A stretch of 64,000 nucleotides of DNA from a virus, in IMG/VR virus record IMGVR_UViG_3300010389_000004, positions 30,082 to 94,081 of that record. One strand, written 5' to 3'. A model generated the notes under the pieces. The model saw nothing but the letters and a program-made list of their open reading frames with translations, did not search any database and was not told the origin of the DNA. Position 1 is the stretch's first letter; each line of letters starts with the position of its first letter. Both the position numbers and the translations under genes were made by a program. Below are positions 51,067 to 60,293 of this stretch, piece after piece.

Positions 51067-52297
51067 ACTTCTTCCCTATTTCGATGTCCGCACGAAGCGT
51101 TTCAATAACCTCAGTGACGGCTTTAGTGAACCCGTACCGACTGAGTTTGCCTTCTTCGATACTATCTTCGAATGTGCTCCTCGCAAGCTGTCCTGCGTCA
51201 ACGTCGGGGTCTTTGTCGATCGCCACACTCACATTGCCGTCCACCCCGAACAGGCTGTCCATATCCAGCACCGCTACGCGAACTCCTCTTCGAAACTCGG
51301 GGTAAGCCACACCACCTTGAATGGTAATCAACCCCGCCAAAGTTTCCTCAGCCATGATCTTGTCGACGATCTCCCTGAGTCTGGTGAATTCAGGAATCTC
51401 TGCCAAACGCGAAAGCGACACCCACCGGCTACAGTTTTCGATCGAGAGAACAACTTCAGGGCCGGTAGAGAAATTCCGCACGGACACTTGCGCCCCGATT
51501 TTGAGGTACTCTCTGCCCTGCCTCCTATCAAACCAATGCGTCCTCCTGAAGAAGCCGGTACCGGATGGGCGCAGAGCGTAAGGGTCAAAGCGATCTTTGA
51601 AGAAGTCCCACACAGCGTATCCGGCAAGCGGCTGTCCTCGGCGCGGGGTCTCCCTGATGAGTGTGGGGACTCCCCACAAACTGTTCAGCTCGTCATCCGC
51701 TCGTGTAAACCACTGCTCCCCTCGTCTCTCGTAAAACGGGCAGCTTACCGCCCGCTCAACAACAGCACACGGAAGATGGAACACCGAAAACCGCACGGCG
51801 CCGAACTTCGCCGAGAAGTAGTGGGTGTGCAACTCGGGGAGACTGCTCACTGTACCGAGAGTGGGGAAAAGGTTATCCAACACCTTTCGATCCGTGACGC
51901 CCGATATGGCGTGTACCTTGCGTAGTAAGGCAAGCCCCCCTATTGCGGGGTATTCGCCGTGTTCCCCTTGTTTTGGCAACTCCGGCGAGTAAATGGGTAT
52001 ACACCCGTCCGTCGAGAGAGCAGCGTTATAGACCGAACTTGCCAGCTTTCGGTATGGATGACCCCTATTTACCAAAATGAGCGTTGGGTCGTCCTCACCG
52101 AGAGTGATACGGCAGGCGATCGGAATCAGGTCGTTAGCCCGCTTTTTGTTGTCCAAAAGATTCTTCGGGTAACGGGGGTAGATATAGTCCCCGCTACGAC
52201 TCAGCGTTCTGCTGATCTTGGGAAGCTCGCTTTCCGAGTAGCTGTAAAAGCAGGACTTTGCCCAAGCGTCCAGGAGCTTCTTATTACTCCACACCAT
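51032..52297 (-). CDS. Unrecognised protein, 421 aa
   Basis: ATG at 52297 with GGAG upstream; it overlaps the previous gene's stop. Mixed alpha/beta, with many Arg/Tyr/Phe and several Cys. An acidic strand VAVLDMDSLFGVDGNVSVAIDKDPDVDAG near 355-385 has metal-site-like Asp spacing, but I cannot link it to a family. Ends in a Lys/Gln tail. Likely part of the replication transcript. Confidence 0.72.
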   Translation of the reverse strand: MVWSNKKLLDAWAKSCFYSYSESELPKISRTLSRSGDYIYPRYPKNLLDNKKRANDLIPIACRITLGEDDPTLILVNRGHPYRKLASSVYNAALSTDGCIPIYSPELPKQGEHGEYPAIGGLALLRKVHAISGVTDRKVLDNLFPTLGTVSSLPELHTHYFSAKFGAVRFSVFHLPCAVVERAVSCPFYERRGEQWFTRADDELNSLWGVPTLIRETPRRGQPLAGYAVWDFFKDRFDPYALRPSGTGFFRRTHWFDRRQGREYLKIGAQVSVRNFSTGPEVVLSIENCSRWVSLSRLAEIPEFTRLREIVDKIMAEETLAGLITIQGGVAYPEFRRGVRVAVLDMDSLFGVDGNVSVAIDKDPDVDAGQLARSTFEDSIEEGKLSRYGFTKAVTEVIETLRADIEIGKKYASPQKQQENV

Positions 52298-52442
52298 TGT
52301 GTTTTCTCCATTCTTCCAACACTGCGGCTTTCGCCGCTTCTTTCGTTTCCGCACCGCAGCTCACATGATTTCCTGGAGCGTCGATCACTGCGAAATACCC
52401 TCCCAACGGGAAAGGCGTAACCTTTACGCGAGGTTCCCTCAT
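52284..52442 (-). CDS. Small protein, 52 aa
   Basis: ATG at 52442 overlaps the upstream stop as ATGA. Short beta hairpin (YFAVIDAPGNHVSCG) plus a C-terminal helix (EAAKAAVLEEWRKHN). Overlaps the next gene by 14 bases. The layout resembles small double-stranded RNA-binding-like folds, but this is weak. Confidence 0.6.
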   Translation of the reverse strand: MREPRVKVTPFPLGGYFAVIDAPGNHVSCGAETKEAAKAAVLEEWRKHNGVE

Positions 52443-52873
52443 GCTCCTATCCCCAACCGCTTCGCTTCTCGGAAAGCCACGGTGTATTTGGTGTTGTGCC
52501 ACGCATTACGAATAGTTTCTCGACAGAACTCAGCGTGGTTTCTGTAGTCCCACTCCATCACCGCATCGTGGGCAGCTTCAACTACGTCCAAGTGCTTTCG
52601 AAGGTTGTGGAACTCCTTCACCATCGCCGCAAGCTCTAGGTACGCCTTGCGAAGCAGGTCGAAAACATCGGTGGGGCGCATAAGATTCTCATTGAGCGAG
52701 CTAGTGAACGTCAGTCGTTTACCGGCGTAGTTCACGGTGAGGTTCATGCTCAGCCCCGCCACAACGCTCTCGTACAGGTCCTTGTTGAATCGACCCACCA
52801 TAGCCGCACCAAAGATTTCAAGATCCCAAACATCGTCCCGATGTCGGAATATGGTTTTCGTTTCGAAATTCAT
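52439..52873 (-). CDS. Unrecognised protein, 144 aa
   Basis: N-terminal beta part (about 1-60), then helices rich in Ala/His/Arg. ATGA overlaps on both sides show coupling. Not recognised. Confidence 0.7.
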   Translation of the reverse strand: MNFETKTIFRHRDDVWDLEIFGAAMVGRFNKDLYESVVAGLSMNLTVNYAGKRLTFTSSLNENLMRPTDVFDLLRKAYLELAAMVKEFHNLRKHLDVVEAAHDAVMEWDYRNHAEFCRETIRNAWHNTKYTVAFREAKRLGIGA

Positions 52874-53148
52874 TGCACCCGCTTTGCTTCTTGTTGGTCA
52901 ATCCAGTCCATAACTTGACGGACAGTGGGTTTCCGCCAATTGATGATCTGTCCCGTGTCAATGTCGATGTCGAAGATGACATACTCACCGTAATGTTCTC
53001 CAGGCATAAACGCCGGGACAGGCCCGTCCTCTTGTTCGGCGATAACCTGTTTGTCAGAACCAATGAGATGCACGTTGAGGGTGCTCCCCACTTTCGCGTA
53101 AACCATCAACGTCTTTGCTTCGACGTGTTTTTGAATAGGCAATTCCAT
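52870..53148 (-). CDS. Unrecognised protein, 92 aa
   Basis: Small beta-rich domain (MVYAKVGSTLNVHLIGSDKQ, then YVIFDIDIDTGQIINW) with a C-terminal helix. ATGA overlap with the next gene. Not recognised. Confidence 0.7.
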   Translation of the reverse strand: MELPIQKHVEAKTLMVYAKVGSTLNVHLIGSDKQVIAEQEDGPVPAFMPGEHYGEYVIFDIDIDTGQIINWRKPTVRQVMDWIDQQEAKRVQ

Positions 53149-53150
53149 AA

Positions 53151-54242
53151 CTATACTACCTCCTGCTCTTCTTCCTCTTCCTCAAGAACCGCCACGATCT
53201 CGTAGCCCTTGCCGAAGTAATCAGCGATCACTTCCTGCACATCCTCAGCGCAGTCCGGGTCCTTATCCCGCTCACACCCGAAATCGTATATCTCGTTGAG
53301 GTATTCCTCTTCGTCCACCTCTTCCCCGCTCTCCGTCACTTCGCGGAGGGTAATACGGTGGACATCCCCGTTCGCCCACTGAGTAACCGTCTTCATCAGG
53401 TTCTCAGCAGACTTTTCCATCTCCTCATGAGTCTGCATTCGGGTTTCGCCAGTCTCCTTGTCCTGAACTTCCCACGGCGAAAGCACCAAATACCCGACCA
53501 TGCCAGAACCCCACTGGCACACTTTGGTGTCCCCAAGATAGAACCTAGATAGCCCGTGCTGATACAGCGACACCTCGCTGAAGAACTTCACCTTCCGAAG
53601 CTTCCACCCGCGTTGGTAGTATTCCTGCCATTTCTCCCGACGCTCATCAGGGCAGTGATACTCGCACAAATGGTTGAATATCTCGCTCTCGATATCGCCA
53701 TCGCTGAGGTCTGAGGGGTAGAACTCTTCTTGGTAACAGGAGATATCCCTGTACTCGTACTCTACCTCATCGTTCTCATCGCACGACTCGGATACTTCAT
53801 CTCCCACAAGGTGGGGCGGCAGCATCAACTCATCGTACTTGGGAGGAAATGGAAGAAACCGTTCGGTACAGTACCGGTCGACCATTGCATTCGTAACGCG
53901 CTCTTTTGCCTCTTGGTAGCGCAGCAACGAGCGGACTCTCGATGGCAGGGTGCGCCGGACATCGTGAGCGAGTTCGTAGTATTTCTCCACTTCCTCCCAG
54001 GTCTGCTTGAGGTGTTTTCGAGAAAACCCGATCGGATTTCCCGGAACCCCGAACTCTGCTTCGGTAGGTTCTCCCTGGAAGCACGGCCAATTCGACATCG
54101 GCCCTCGTGAGTCGCCGTAGATGTCCAAGTTGTCTTCCATGCCTTCGAATGGGTGAAGATCCCCACAAATCTCGTCATGGTCGACTTCAACAATCAAACG
54201 GTTTCCGTTCTTCAACAGAAACCTGTGTTTCGCAAGAGTCAT
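53151..54242 (-). CDS. Unrecognised acidic protein, 363 aa
   Basis: Rich in Glu, Asp, Tyr and Cys, ending in an all-Glu stretch (VLEEEEEEQEVV). Helical part about 75-140, acidic linker about 150-190. Five or more Cys without clear pairing. One of several strongly acidic proteins in this region. Not recognised. Confidence 0.72.
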   Translation of the reverse strand: MTLAKHRFLLKNGNRLIVEVDHDEICGDLHPFEGMEDNLDIYGDSRGPMSNWPCFQGEPTEAEFGVPGNPIGFSRKHLKQTWEEVEKYYELAHDVRRTLPSRVRSLLRYQEAKERVTNAMVDRYCTERFLPFPPKYDELMLPPHLVGDEVSESCDENDEVEYEYRDISCYQEEFYPSDLSDGDIESEIFNHLCEYHCPDERREKWQEYYQRGWKLRKVKFFSEVSLYQHGLSRFYLGDTKVCQWGSGMVGYLVLSPWEVQDKETGETRMQTHEEMEKSAENLMKTVTQWANGDVHRITLREVTESGEEVDEEEYLNEIYDFGCERDKDPDCAEDVQEVIADYFGKGYEIVAVLEEEEEEQEVV

Positions 54243-54273
54243 ATAACTATCTCCTGTTTTCGTTCAGAACTGT

Positions 54274-56157
54274 TTATTCAACGTCGACGTTGAATTCAAA
54301 CGTGCCGCCAACCGCTCGAACCGTCTGCTTCTCAATGACCTCCACTCGCTCGCCATCCCACACATGCGATGAGTCGCGGGAGTACACGAACTCCTTGAGA
54401 TTAGAGACCTTGTGAGCAAGGATGGTTTTCTCCTTGCGGTCCATGAGCACAAACCACCGAGACCCTTCGAGACGCCCAAGGAAAACCGAGTGTCGCTCGC
54501 CATCCCAGCAATCATCAATCTTCCAGTCGTAGTTTGATCTAGCTCCTGTGAGCGTTCGCAGGTACTGACCAAACACATTCGACGGGTAAGCATCGTCGCC
54601 CAGCACGAAGTCAAAGCGCGTAGATTCGATCAGGTAGTGGTACAGGTTCACCCTGCTGCTGTCATCGAGGGCGTGGTCGTGGCGATCAAGCAAGTTCAGG
54701 AAGGATTGGTCTTCAAGACGGTCGTCGCACTCACTATCCAGAAACCCTAAGACCTCGTGCAAGTAGTCATCGTCGAACTCAGTAACGTTCTCAAACATCT
54801 CGCCAGGGTGTACAAAGTAAAACTCGGCGCAGTCGGTCCGGTCTTCTTCGCAATACAGGCACTCGCCTTCGTAAACACACCACTGCCATGAATCCAGAAA
54901 ACCACCACGCACACCAATGAGTTTCTCCAGAGGAATGCAAGTAGGTGTCCCATCCTGCCAAATAACAATACCTTTCACCTGATGCACCAGCCTCGGATAC
55001 CCCAAGTCCTCTTTCTTCACCCAGATTTGGACAGTGTTTTGGGAATACCCGCTATCGTAGAGCTTCACCAACCCCATATCCTGAAGCTCTTCCAAAGGGT
55101 ACGACTGCTCGGAGTTCGACCAACTGGAGTAATTCATGTACCACTGGGTCTTCCGGTTGAGTCGCGGGAGGGTGTCCAATTCAGGATCAACCCGAACCCC
55201 GTCAATAACCGGCACTCCTACTTTGCTCAACCGGAGTAAACGGAGCTGGGTTTTGGTCAGCTCTTGCCCAACAGGGAGGCTATATAAGTACCCGCTGATA
55301 GCCGAAGCTACCGTGTTGGAATACGCTTGAGACCCTTTCTCCGCCAGGTGCATACGATCGGGGAGACGGAGAGCAAGCTCTTCCTCAGTGAACACACCGA
55401 GCACCCACATATAGGCGTCGTACCCCCAGAACTCTGTCGGGTAAGCCTGCTCATTGACAACAGCCCCATAACGAAGCTTGTCAGTGTAGTTGACCTCGTC
55501 ATAGGTCTTCAGGTCAGAGTCGTCCACATCGTCAACAACAAGCCCAGACTTGGCATAGAACACTCGAAATTCCCGCCCTTTGTGAGTGAAGGTGTCCACC
55601 GGCTTGTGCTTCGGGAGTCCGTTCACACCCAAGGCGAAGCGCAAGGTCTCAACAAAATTCTTTTCTCGACCATGCCTAAGACTCAGCTCCTGGGGCGTCT
55701 CCAGAGCACGCTGCACCTCTTCCAGTTTCTCTTCTCGAAGGTGGTAGTCCAGCGTCACACATTCCGACAGCGTAGGCGTATCAAAGACCTCAAGGATCTT
55801 GAAATTCTCCAAATCCACATCCACACGTTTTCCGGCAGAGTAGACCGACACCTTGCTGGCAAGGATTCTGGCAGCCCAAAACCCCATACCTGCTGGCGTC
55901 TCCTTTTCCAGATCCCAGTTGTTGCGGCCAATAGCCATAACCGCGTCCCAATCCTCCTGGGTGAACTCACGACCGTTATAGGACACCAGAAGCCCATTCT
56001 CAGGCGTCACTTCTGCGGTGAGTTCGGTTGCCCCAGCCCGACGAGCGTTGTGGACGATTTCCCACAAAGCGCTCTCAACACTGTCAGAAAAGAAGCGTGA
56101 GTAGGACTTCAGAAGTCCCTGCACGTCTACCGTCACATTTCGGTTTTTGATTTCCAT
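54274..56157 (-). CDS. GHKL (Hsp90/MutL-type) ATPase-like protein
   Basis: 627 aa. The N-terminus fits a Bergerat ATP fold: N-box EIVHNARRAGATE with E33 and N37, G1-like YNGREF at 60-65, and a G2-like PAGMGFWAA at 88-96 before strand KVSVYSAG. The usual Asp of G1 (DxGxG) is replaced by Tyr-Asn, so ATP use may be altered. The other 500 residues are unrecognised and include a Cys pair CLYCEEDRTDC near 430. T4 rIIA also carries a GHKL domain, but I see no specific match. Possible roles are chaperone, DNA remodelling or anti-defence. Confidence 0.6.
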   Translation of the reverse strand: MEIKNRNVTVDVQGLLKSYSRFFSDSVESALWEIVHNARRAGATELTAEVTPENGLLVSYNGREFTQEDWDAVMAIGRNNWDLEKETPAGMGFWAARILASKVSVYSAGKRVDVDLENFKILEVFDTPTLSECVTLDYHLREEKLEEVQRALETPQELSLRHGREKNFVETLRFALGVNGLPKHKPVDTFTHKGREFRVFYAKSGLVVDDVDDSDLKTYDEVNYTDKLRYGAVVNEQAYPTEFWGYDAYMWVLGVFTEEELALRLPDRMHLAEKGSQAYSNTVASAISGYLYSLPVGQELTKTQLRLLRLSKVGVPVIDGVRVDPELDTLPRLNRKTQWYMNYSSWSNSEQSYPLEELQDMGLVKLYDSGYSQNTVQIWVKKEDLGYPRLVHQVKGIVIWQDGTPTCIPLEKLIGVRGGFLDSWQWCVYEGECLYCEEDRTDCAEFYFVHPGEMFENVTEFDDDYLHEVLGFLDSECDDRLEDQSFLNLLDRHDHALDDSSRVNLYHYLIESTRFDFVLGDDAYPSNVFGQYLRTLTGARSNYDWKIDDCWDGERHSVFLGRLEGSRWFVLMDRKEKTILAHKVSNLKEFVYSRDSSHVWDGERVEVIEKQTVRAVGGTFEFNVDVE

Positions 56158-56203
56158 CGTTTTACCTCACTGGTTTGTTTGATTGATCGAGTTGTCCGTA
56201 CTC

Positions 56204-56668
56204 TTAGCGCTCACCTTTCAGGTACACATCCGCTACGGGTTCGTTTTGGTCGACGTGGCTGTACTCCAGCGCATCGTCCAAATTCTCACCTTTCCCATCC
56301 AACGCGAAAGCTCGGGCCTGCTCCTCACTGACAGCCTCTACCTCACGCTTCTGAATGTGGATCTCCCGAAGCTCGACGATGTAGGTTTGCACCTCAAGAG
56401 CCTCAAGCTGCTGGATGATTTCATCGGCGTAAGCCAAAGACTCGTCAATATCCATCGGCTCTTCGTCAACAGGGACGCTGATACTCACCGTGATATCCTC
56501 ATCACCGAGCATCTGCACCCTGCCAAAATCCACGACGCCCCAACGCTGGTTATCAGAAGAATAGACGCAATACACGTCGAGGCTTTGCGCCTCATTGTCG
56601 ACTGACTCGCGCTCCACGAACTTGGCGATTTCAGACGCAAGCTCTTTTCGTTGAATGTTCACCTTCAT
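56204..56668 (-). CDS. Unrecognised acidic protein, 154 aa
   Basis: ATG at 56668 (GAGG 7 bases upstream). A helical N-terminus, a beta middle (VYCVYSSDNQRWGVVDFG), then acidic helices. Directly upstream of the GHKL gene in the same operon, so the two may act together. Confidence 0.7.
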   Translation of the reverse strand: MKVNIQRKELASEIAKFVERESVDNEAQSLDVYCVYSSDNQRWGVVDFGRVQMLGDEDITVSISVPVDEEPMDIDESLAYADEIIQQLEALEVQTYIVELREIHIQKREVEAVSEEQARAFALDGKGENLDDALEYSHVDQNEPVADVYLKGER

Positions 56669-56716
56669 GGTGTCCCTCACTGTTTGAAAGAAAACCCAGC
56701 CTGGTGGCTGGGTGAA

Positions 56717-57664
56717 TTACTCTTCTTCGTCCTGCTTTTCCCGTGGGTACTCATCCTCGGGCAGGTCATGTGACCCATAGTCGGTGTGGAAGAACTCCTG
56801 CTTGTCATCCATGTGCTCGTACATCCAAAGTCCGACACCTTGACCTTGGCAGTCCATGACGAAGAGGTGTCCGAATTGCTCAGGCGTCAGATCGGATTCA
56901 TACCCATGCTTGATGTAGTAACTGGAAAACAGCTTCCACATCGACCCGTACTTTTCACAAGCCTTGTTGTACAGACGTTCGGCTTCCTTGACCGCCCCTT
57001 CGGGAATGTCCTCTGGGAGACGCTCCATGATCTCACCAGGCGTTGTGTGTCCGAACTCCTCTTCCCAATCCGCAAACGCCGTGGCGAACAGCGTCTTGGT
57101 CATGCTTTCCAACACAATCTGGCAGAACTGCTCGTAGCCGATGTACTTATCATCGACAGGACTCATGCTGAGGACTGCCGCAGCACGCCCGACATCGCAA
57201 TACCACCGCTCATCTCCGATGTCGTCTTCCCACTCCTGTTTCCCACGGTTAGCCAGAGCATACTCCAGCTTTTCACGGGCAGCTTCTTGAGCGAGGTCAA
57301 AGTCCACCGGCACTTCAGGGTTGTCAGAATGCGCCCACTCCTCGCCGTCGTAGTGAACCCACACGCCGTCGGTGGTGAGGCTCCCACATTCCGACAAGCG
57401 GAGTTCTTTTGGTGGGCGCCGTCCGTTGTCCTGAAGCTCTTCACGGTACGGACTCCTGAACACTCGACCCACATGGCGCATATGAGTGAGTGCCTGCTCA
57501 AGCTCGTCAACAGCGTTGGTGATTTTGTCTTTGACCGTCCCAAGATCAGTATGCTCAGGCATCTGAGCTACGTCACTCACGTCAGTGAGCGCACCAGATA
57601 CCATATCAAAAGCCTTCGACAGCTCATGAATATCCGAGCTGTAGAGATAGTCTCCTCGCGTCAT
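56717..57664 (-). CDS. Unrecognised acidic protein, 315 aa
   Basis: ATG at 57664 (GGAG upstream), 4 bases after the previous stop. Helical N-terminus (about 1-80), Trp/Asp-rich body and acidic C-terminus (YPREKQDEEE). Not recognised. Confidence 0.72.
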   Translation of the reverse strand: MTRGDYLYSSDIHELSKAFDMVSGALTDVSDVAQMPEHTDLGTVKDKITNAVDELEQALTHMRHVGRVFRSPYREELQDNGRRPPKELRLSECGSLTTDGVWVHYDGEEWAHSDNPEVPVDFDLAQEAAREKLEYALANRGKQEWEDDIGDERWYCDVGRAAAVLSMSPVDDKYIGYEQFCQIVLESMTKTLFATAFADWEEEFGHTTPGEIMERLPEDIPEGAVKEAERLYNKACEKYGSMWKLFSSYYIKHGYESDLTPEQFGHLFVMDCQGQGVGLWMYEHMDDKQEFFHTDYGSHDLPEDEYPREKQDEEE

Positions 57665-57668
57665 AGCT

Positions 57669-58199
57669 CTACTCCTTTGCGTCCATGATGTGACCACCGA
57701 CCACGGCGTTCACTGCCTGAGTAACCTGCTTGGCAGCAACCTCACCAACTGAAGACAGAGTTGCCTGATGTAGCTCTCCCGTGTCTTCCGAATCAGGAAG
57801 TGCAGCAAGCATGTTCCGTTTTTGGCAACCGATACGGATACGCCCCGTATCGTAAACCGAGAAATCCACCAGACCGTGCGTGCCTTCAAACAGCAGCTCA
57901 GTTTCCGGCAACCGCCCGCCAGGACATCCTTCTTTGTACCAGTCCCTCACGAAGTTCATAAGATTCGTCAAAGTGCCTTTGGAGAAAGCGATGAATTCGT
58001 CCCCTACTTGCTCTCTGATCTTGTTGAGAAGCTCGATCGCCCGAACCGCCCTCTCCGGCGTCGAGTATTCGGCGAAGCACCGCAGAGCGAGTGCGCCCAT
58101 CTCTGAGTAGGAGTCTGTTAGGTGTGTTTTCCCGTCAGGCCAGTCCACCCGAAACGACGGGACCCCTGCTGCGGTACCGATTGTGAATTTGACGTGCAT
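57669..58199 (-). CDS. Unrecognised protein, 176 aa, paralogue of its neighbour
   Basis: Shares a layout with the 161-residue protein upstream: an N-terminal strand pair, a helix with LxKIRE/LRKLAE, then WYKEGCPGGRLPE against WYMEGCPRFAEMPY, and a C-terminal helix. Probably an old tandem duplication. Function not recognised. Confidence 0.7.
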   Translation of the reverse strand: MHVKFTIGTAAGVPSFRVDWPDGKTHLTDSYSEMGALALRCFAEYSTPERAVRAIELLNKIREQVGDEFIAFSKGTLTNLMNFVRDWYKEGCPGGRLPETELLFEGTHGLVDFSVYDTGRIRIGCQKRNMLAALPDSEDTGELHQATLSSVGEVAAKQVTQAVNAVVGGHIMDAKE

Positions 58200-58208
58200 A
58201 CCTTTTCC

Positions 58209-58694
58209 TCATTCTTCCTTGCGAGGCACAAAATCCATCAACGTTTGACTGATTGTGTACATCGCGTAGCGCCGCGACTTCTCATTAGCCGCCACCTGCT
58301 CAGGGTTTGGCAAGAGCCACTCGCCTTTTTCACCCTCAAACCACCAACCCTTGGTGGAATAACACAACTTCGCTTGGTTGTAGTTTTGCAGGGTAAAGTA
58401 AGGCATCTCAGCGAATCGCGGACACCCTTCCATGTACCACAGCCCGATAGCGTTCACCACTGCCTCAGCGACACCTTCTGCGACGCCCTGCCCCTCTTGG
58501 TAATCCAAGTCTTTCGAAAGTTCAGCCACAGTGTGCAAAAACAAAAACGCCGAAGCTCCGTCAATCGGCGGGTACTCTGCGAGCTTCCGCAGAAGTTCGT
58601 AAGGATACCCCTCAAACGCCTTGACTTGCGTTATCCGCAGCAGGGGTTTGGATAGGGTACTCACCCCTACTTCAACTCTGTACGTTGTCGTCAT
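58209..58694 (-). CDS. Unrecognised protein, 161 aa, paralogue of its neighbour
   Basis: See the WYMEGCP motif (near 85-95) shared with the 176-residue protein. Alpha/beta, soluble, Trp-rich middle (KGWWFEGEKGEW). Starts by ATGA overlap with the small basic protein gene. Confidence 0.7.
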   Translation of the reverse strand: MTTTYRVEVGVSTLSKPLLRITQVKAFEGYPYELLRKLAEYPPIDGASAFLFLHTVAELSKDLDYQEGQGVAEGVAEAVVNAIGLWYMEGCPRFAEMPYFTLQNYNQAKLCYSTKGWWFEGEKGEWLLPNPEQVAANEKSRRYAMYTISQTLMDFVPRKEE

Positions 58695-58882
58695 TGACTC
58701 ACCCCAAACTTCCCACGATTGCGTCGCTTAGCACGCTTGCCCACTGCCTTGGAAGCCGCATTGGTGCAAGGCTTCCTGGTGAAGGTATTCCCTGCGTAAC
58801 CTCCACCACCCAAAGCGTTGTTTGGCAGCGTTGCCGTTGCAGCACCCATCGCCATCAACGCACCTATCGTTGCTTTACTCAT
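58691..58882 (-). CDS. Small basic protein, 63 aa
   Basis: A hydrophobic, Gly/Ala/Met-rich N-terminus (MSKATIGALMAMGAATATLP), a Gly run, then a very basic end (KAVGKRAKRRNRGKFG). Could be membrane-active or nucleic-acid binding. ATGA overlap downstream. Not recognised. Confidence 0.62.
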   Translation of the reverse strand: MSKATIGALMAMGAATATLPNNALGGGGYAGNTFTRKPCTNAASKAVGKRAKRRNRGKFGVSQ

Positions 58883-58912
58883 GTTTTCTCCAAACTCAGA
58901 GTTGTTGGATCA

Positions 58913-60013
58913 TCAGGAGGCAGCTTCGAGAGCTTCCTCAAGAGTTGTGTACCAACCCATCGGCCCACCGTGTTTGTCGGACACAACGTGGAACTGCTGA
59001 GGGTCTTCATGTTCCGACAGATACCGTGCGTAAGGGTCGTTCGAGTCGTCTGGGTTCAATTCCTCACGAATCTGCGCGACCGAACAGATGGAGACAAGTT
59101 TGGGGTCACAGCGCTCGGCAATGAAGACAGCGCGTGCCAGTCGTGACCAGTCTTCATCAGGGTATCGGGTACAAGCGTCCATCAGCACACGGTCAACCTC
59201 TGAAAGGAGAATCTTGTGGCAGCCGGCATGAATCAGCGTGTCGTCTTTTACCTTCTCCACTCGATCTACTGTGTAATCGCCGACCGGCCCCAGTGGGAAC
59301 CCGTGGGAGTATTGCATACGCCGTTGCACGACACTCCAAGTGGGGATCTTGAGACTCAGCGTAGTTTCCAAACGAGACCTGCTGTGTATACGCAGGTGTT
59401 CGACTGCGTAGGCGTTTCGCCTGGTGAAAGCGCCGCCTTTCTCACGCCACTCAGCTAAGGCTTCCTGAGCCGTAGCTGAAGCCTCAACAACCACAGGCGT
59501 CTTCATATTCATAAGAAGCACCATCTGCGGGTGAGTACAGTCTTCAGGGATATCGACCCCCAACAAACGCAGTGCTTGCTGGATCAGGTTCAAACGGTCT
59601 GCGTGTTCACACTTCTTGAGCTGGGATCGCGCCCGACTCAATTTCTGAACTCGTTCCCGCGCTTGCTCAAGAAGACGGGGAGTCATCTTCTCGAAATACT
59701 CCTCCCAACTGATCCGCGTGGGGGCATTCACCACATCAGCGATAGGAAGCGCGTCGTAGATAGCCAGGTATCGGTGGCCTTGGTACTTGGTAGCTTCCTT
59801 GAGCAGCCCGATGTGCTTGCCGGTAGTAACACTCCAAAAGTTCTCACAAACCACCAGCACTCTGTGGCCTGCCAAAAAAGTGTGACAAGCAATCGGTTCA
59901 CGGTAGCTGTAAAGCCGTCCATCGACGCAGTGGACACTCCCATGCCCGTTTCCTTCAAATTCGTACTCGTTAGCAAACCGGTGGAACAGGTCCGTGTTGC
60001 TGATCTTTTTCAT
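58913..60013 (-). CDS. Unrecognised protein, 366 aa
   Basis: Alpha/beta. Residues 1-70 carry a VHCVDGRLYSYREPIACH segment, 105-160 are coiled-coil-like, and a C-terminal part has several Cys. No enzyme motif I can name. Starts inside the end of the upstream gene (44-base overlap). Confidence 0.7.
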   Translation of the reverse strand: MKKISNTDLFHRFANEYEFEGNGHGSVHCVDGRLYSYREPIACHTFLAGHRVLVVCENFWSVTTGKHIGLLKEATKYQGHRYLAIYDALPIADVVNAPTRISWEEYFEKMTPRLLEQARERVQKLSRARSQLKKCEHADRLNLIQQALRLLGVDIPEDCTHPQMVLLMNMKTPVVVEASATAQEALAEWREKGGAFTRRNAYAVEHLRIHSRSRLETTLSLKIPTWSVVQRRMQYSHGFPLGPVGDYTVDRVEKVKDDTLIHAGCHKILLSEVDRVLMDACTRYPDEDWSRLARAVFIAERCDPKLVSICSVAQIREELNPDDSNDPYARYLSEHEDPQQFHVVSDKHGGPMGWYTTLEEALEAAS

Positions 60014-60284
60014 GTTCTCTCCTAGTCTGAATGTAGGTTTGGGCAGCTTTCAAACACTGACCCTCAGCCCATGCGTAAGGGCAGGAATCACCAAGGTCTT
60101 CCCAAGGCGGTACGTTGTCTGCCAACTTCAACCAGTCCTCACCGACAAAGACCTCTTCCGTATCAGGAAGACCGTCTTTCGGGTGGTTATTGCCAGTTAG
60201 CCGATCGACCGTGAAATGCGCGTGGTTATCCCCCACGTTCGACGTAATCACGAACTCGCCGATCTGCTCGATGATCTTTTCCAT
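59970..60284 (-). CDS. Unrecognised acidic protein, 104 aa
   Basis: GGGAGA upstream of the ATG. An N-terminal strand pair (EFVITSNVGDNHAHFTVD), then an acidic middle and a helical end. Long overlap with the next gene. Not recognised. Confidence 0.65.
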   Translation of the reverse strand: MEKIIEQIGEFVITSNVGDNHAHFTVDRLTGNNHPKDGLPDTEEVFVGEDWLKLADNVPPWEDLGDSCPYAWAEGQCLKAAQTYIQTRREHEKDQQHGPVPPVC

Positions 60285-60293
60285 GTTGTCTCC

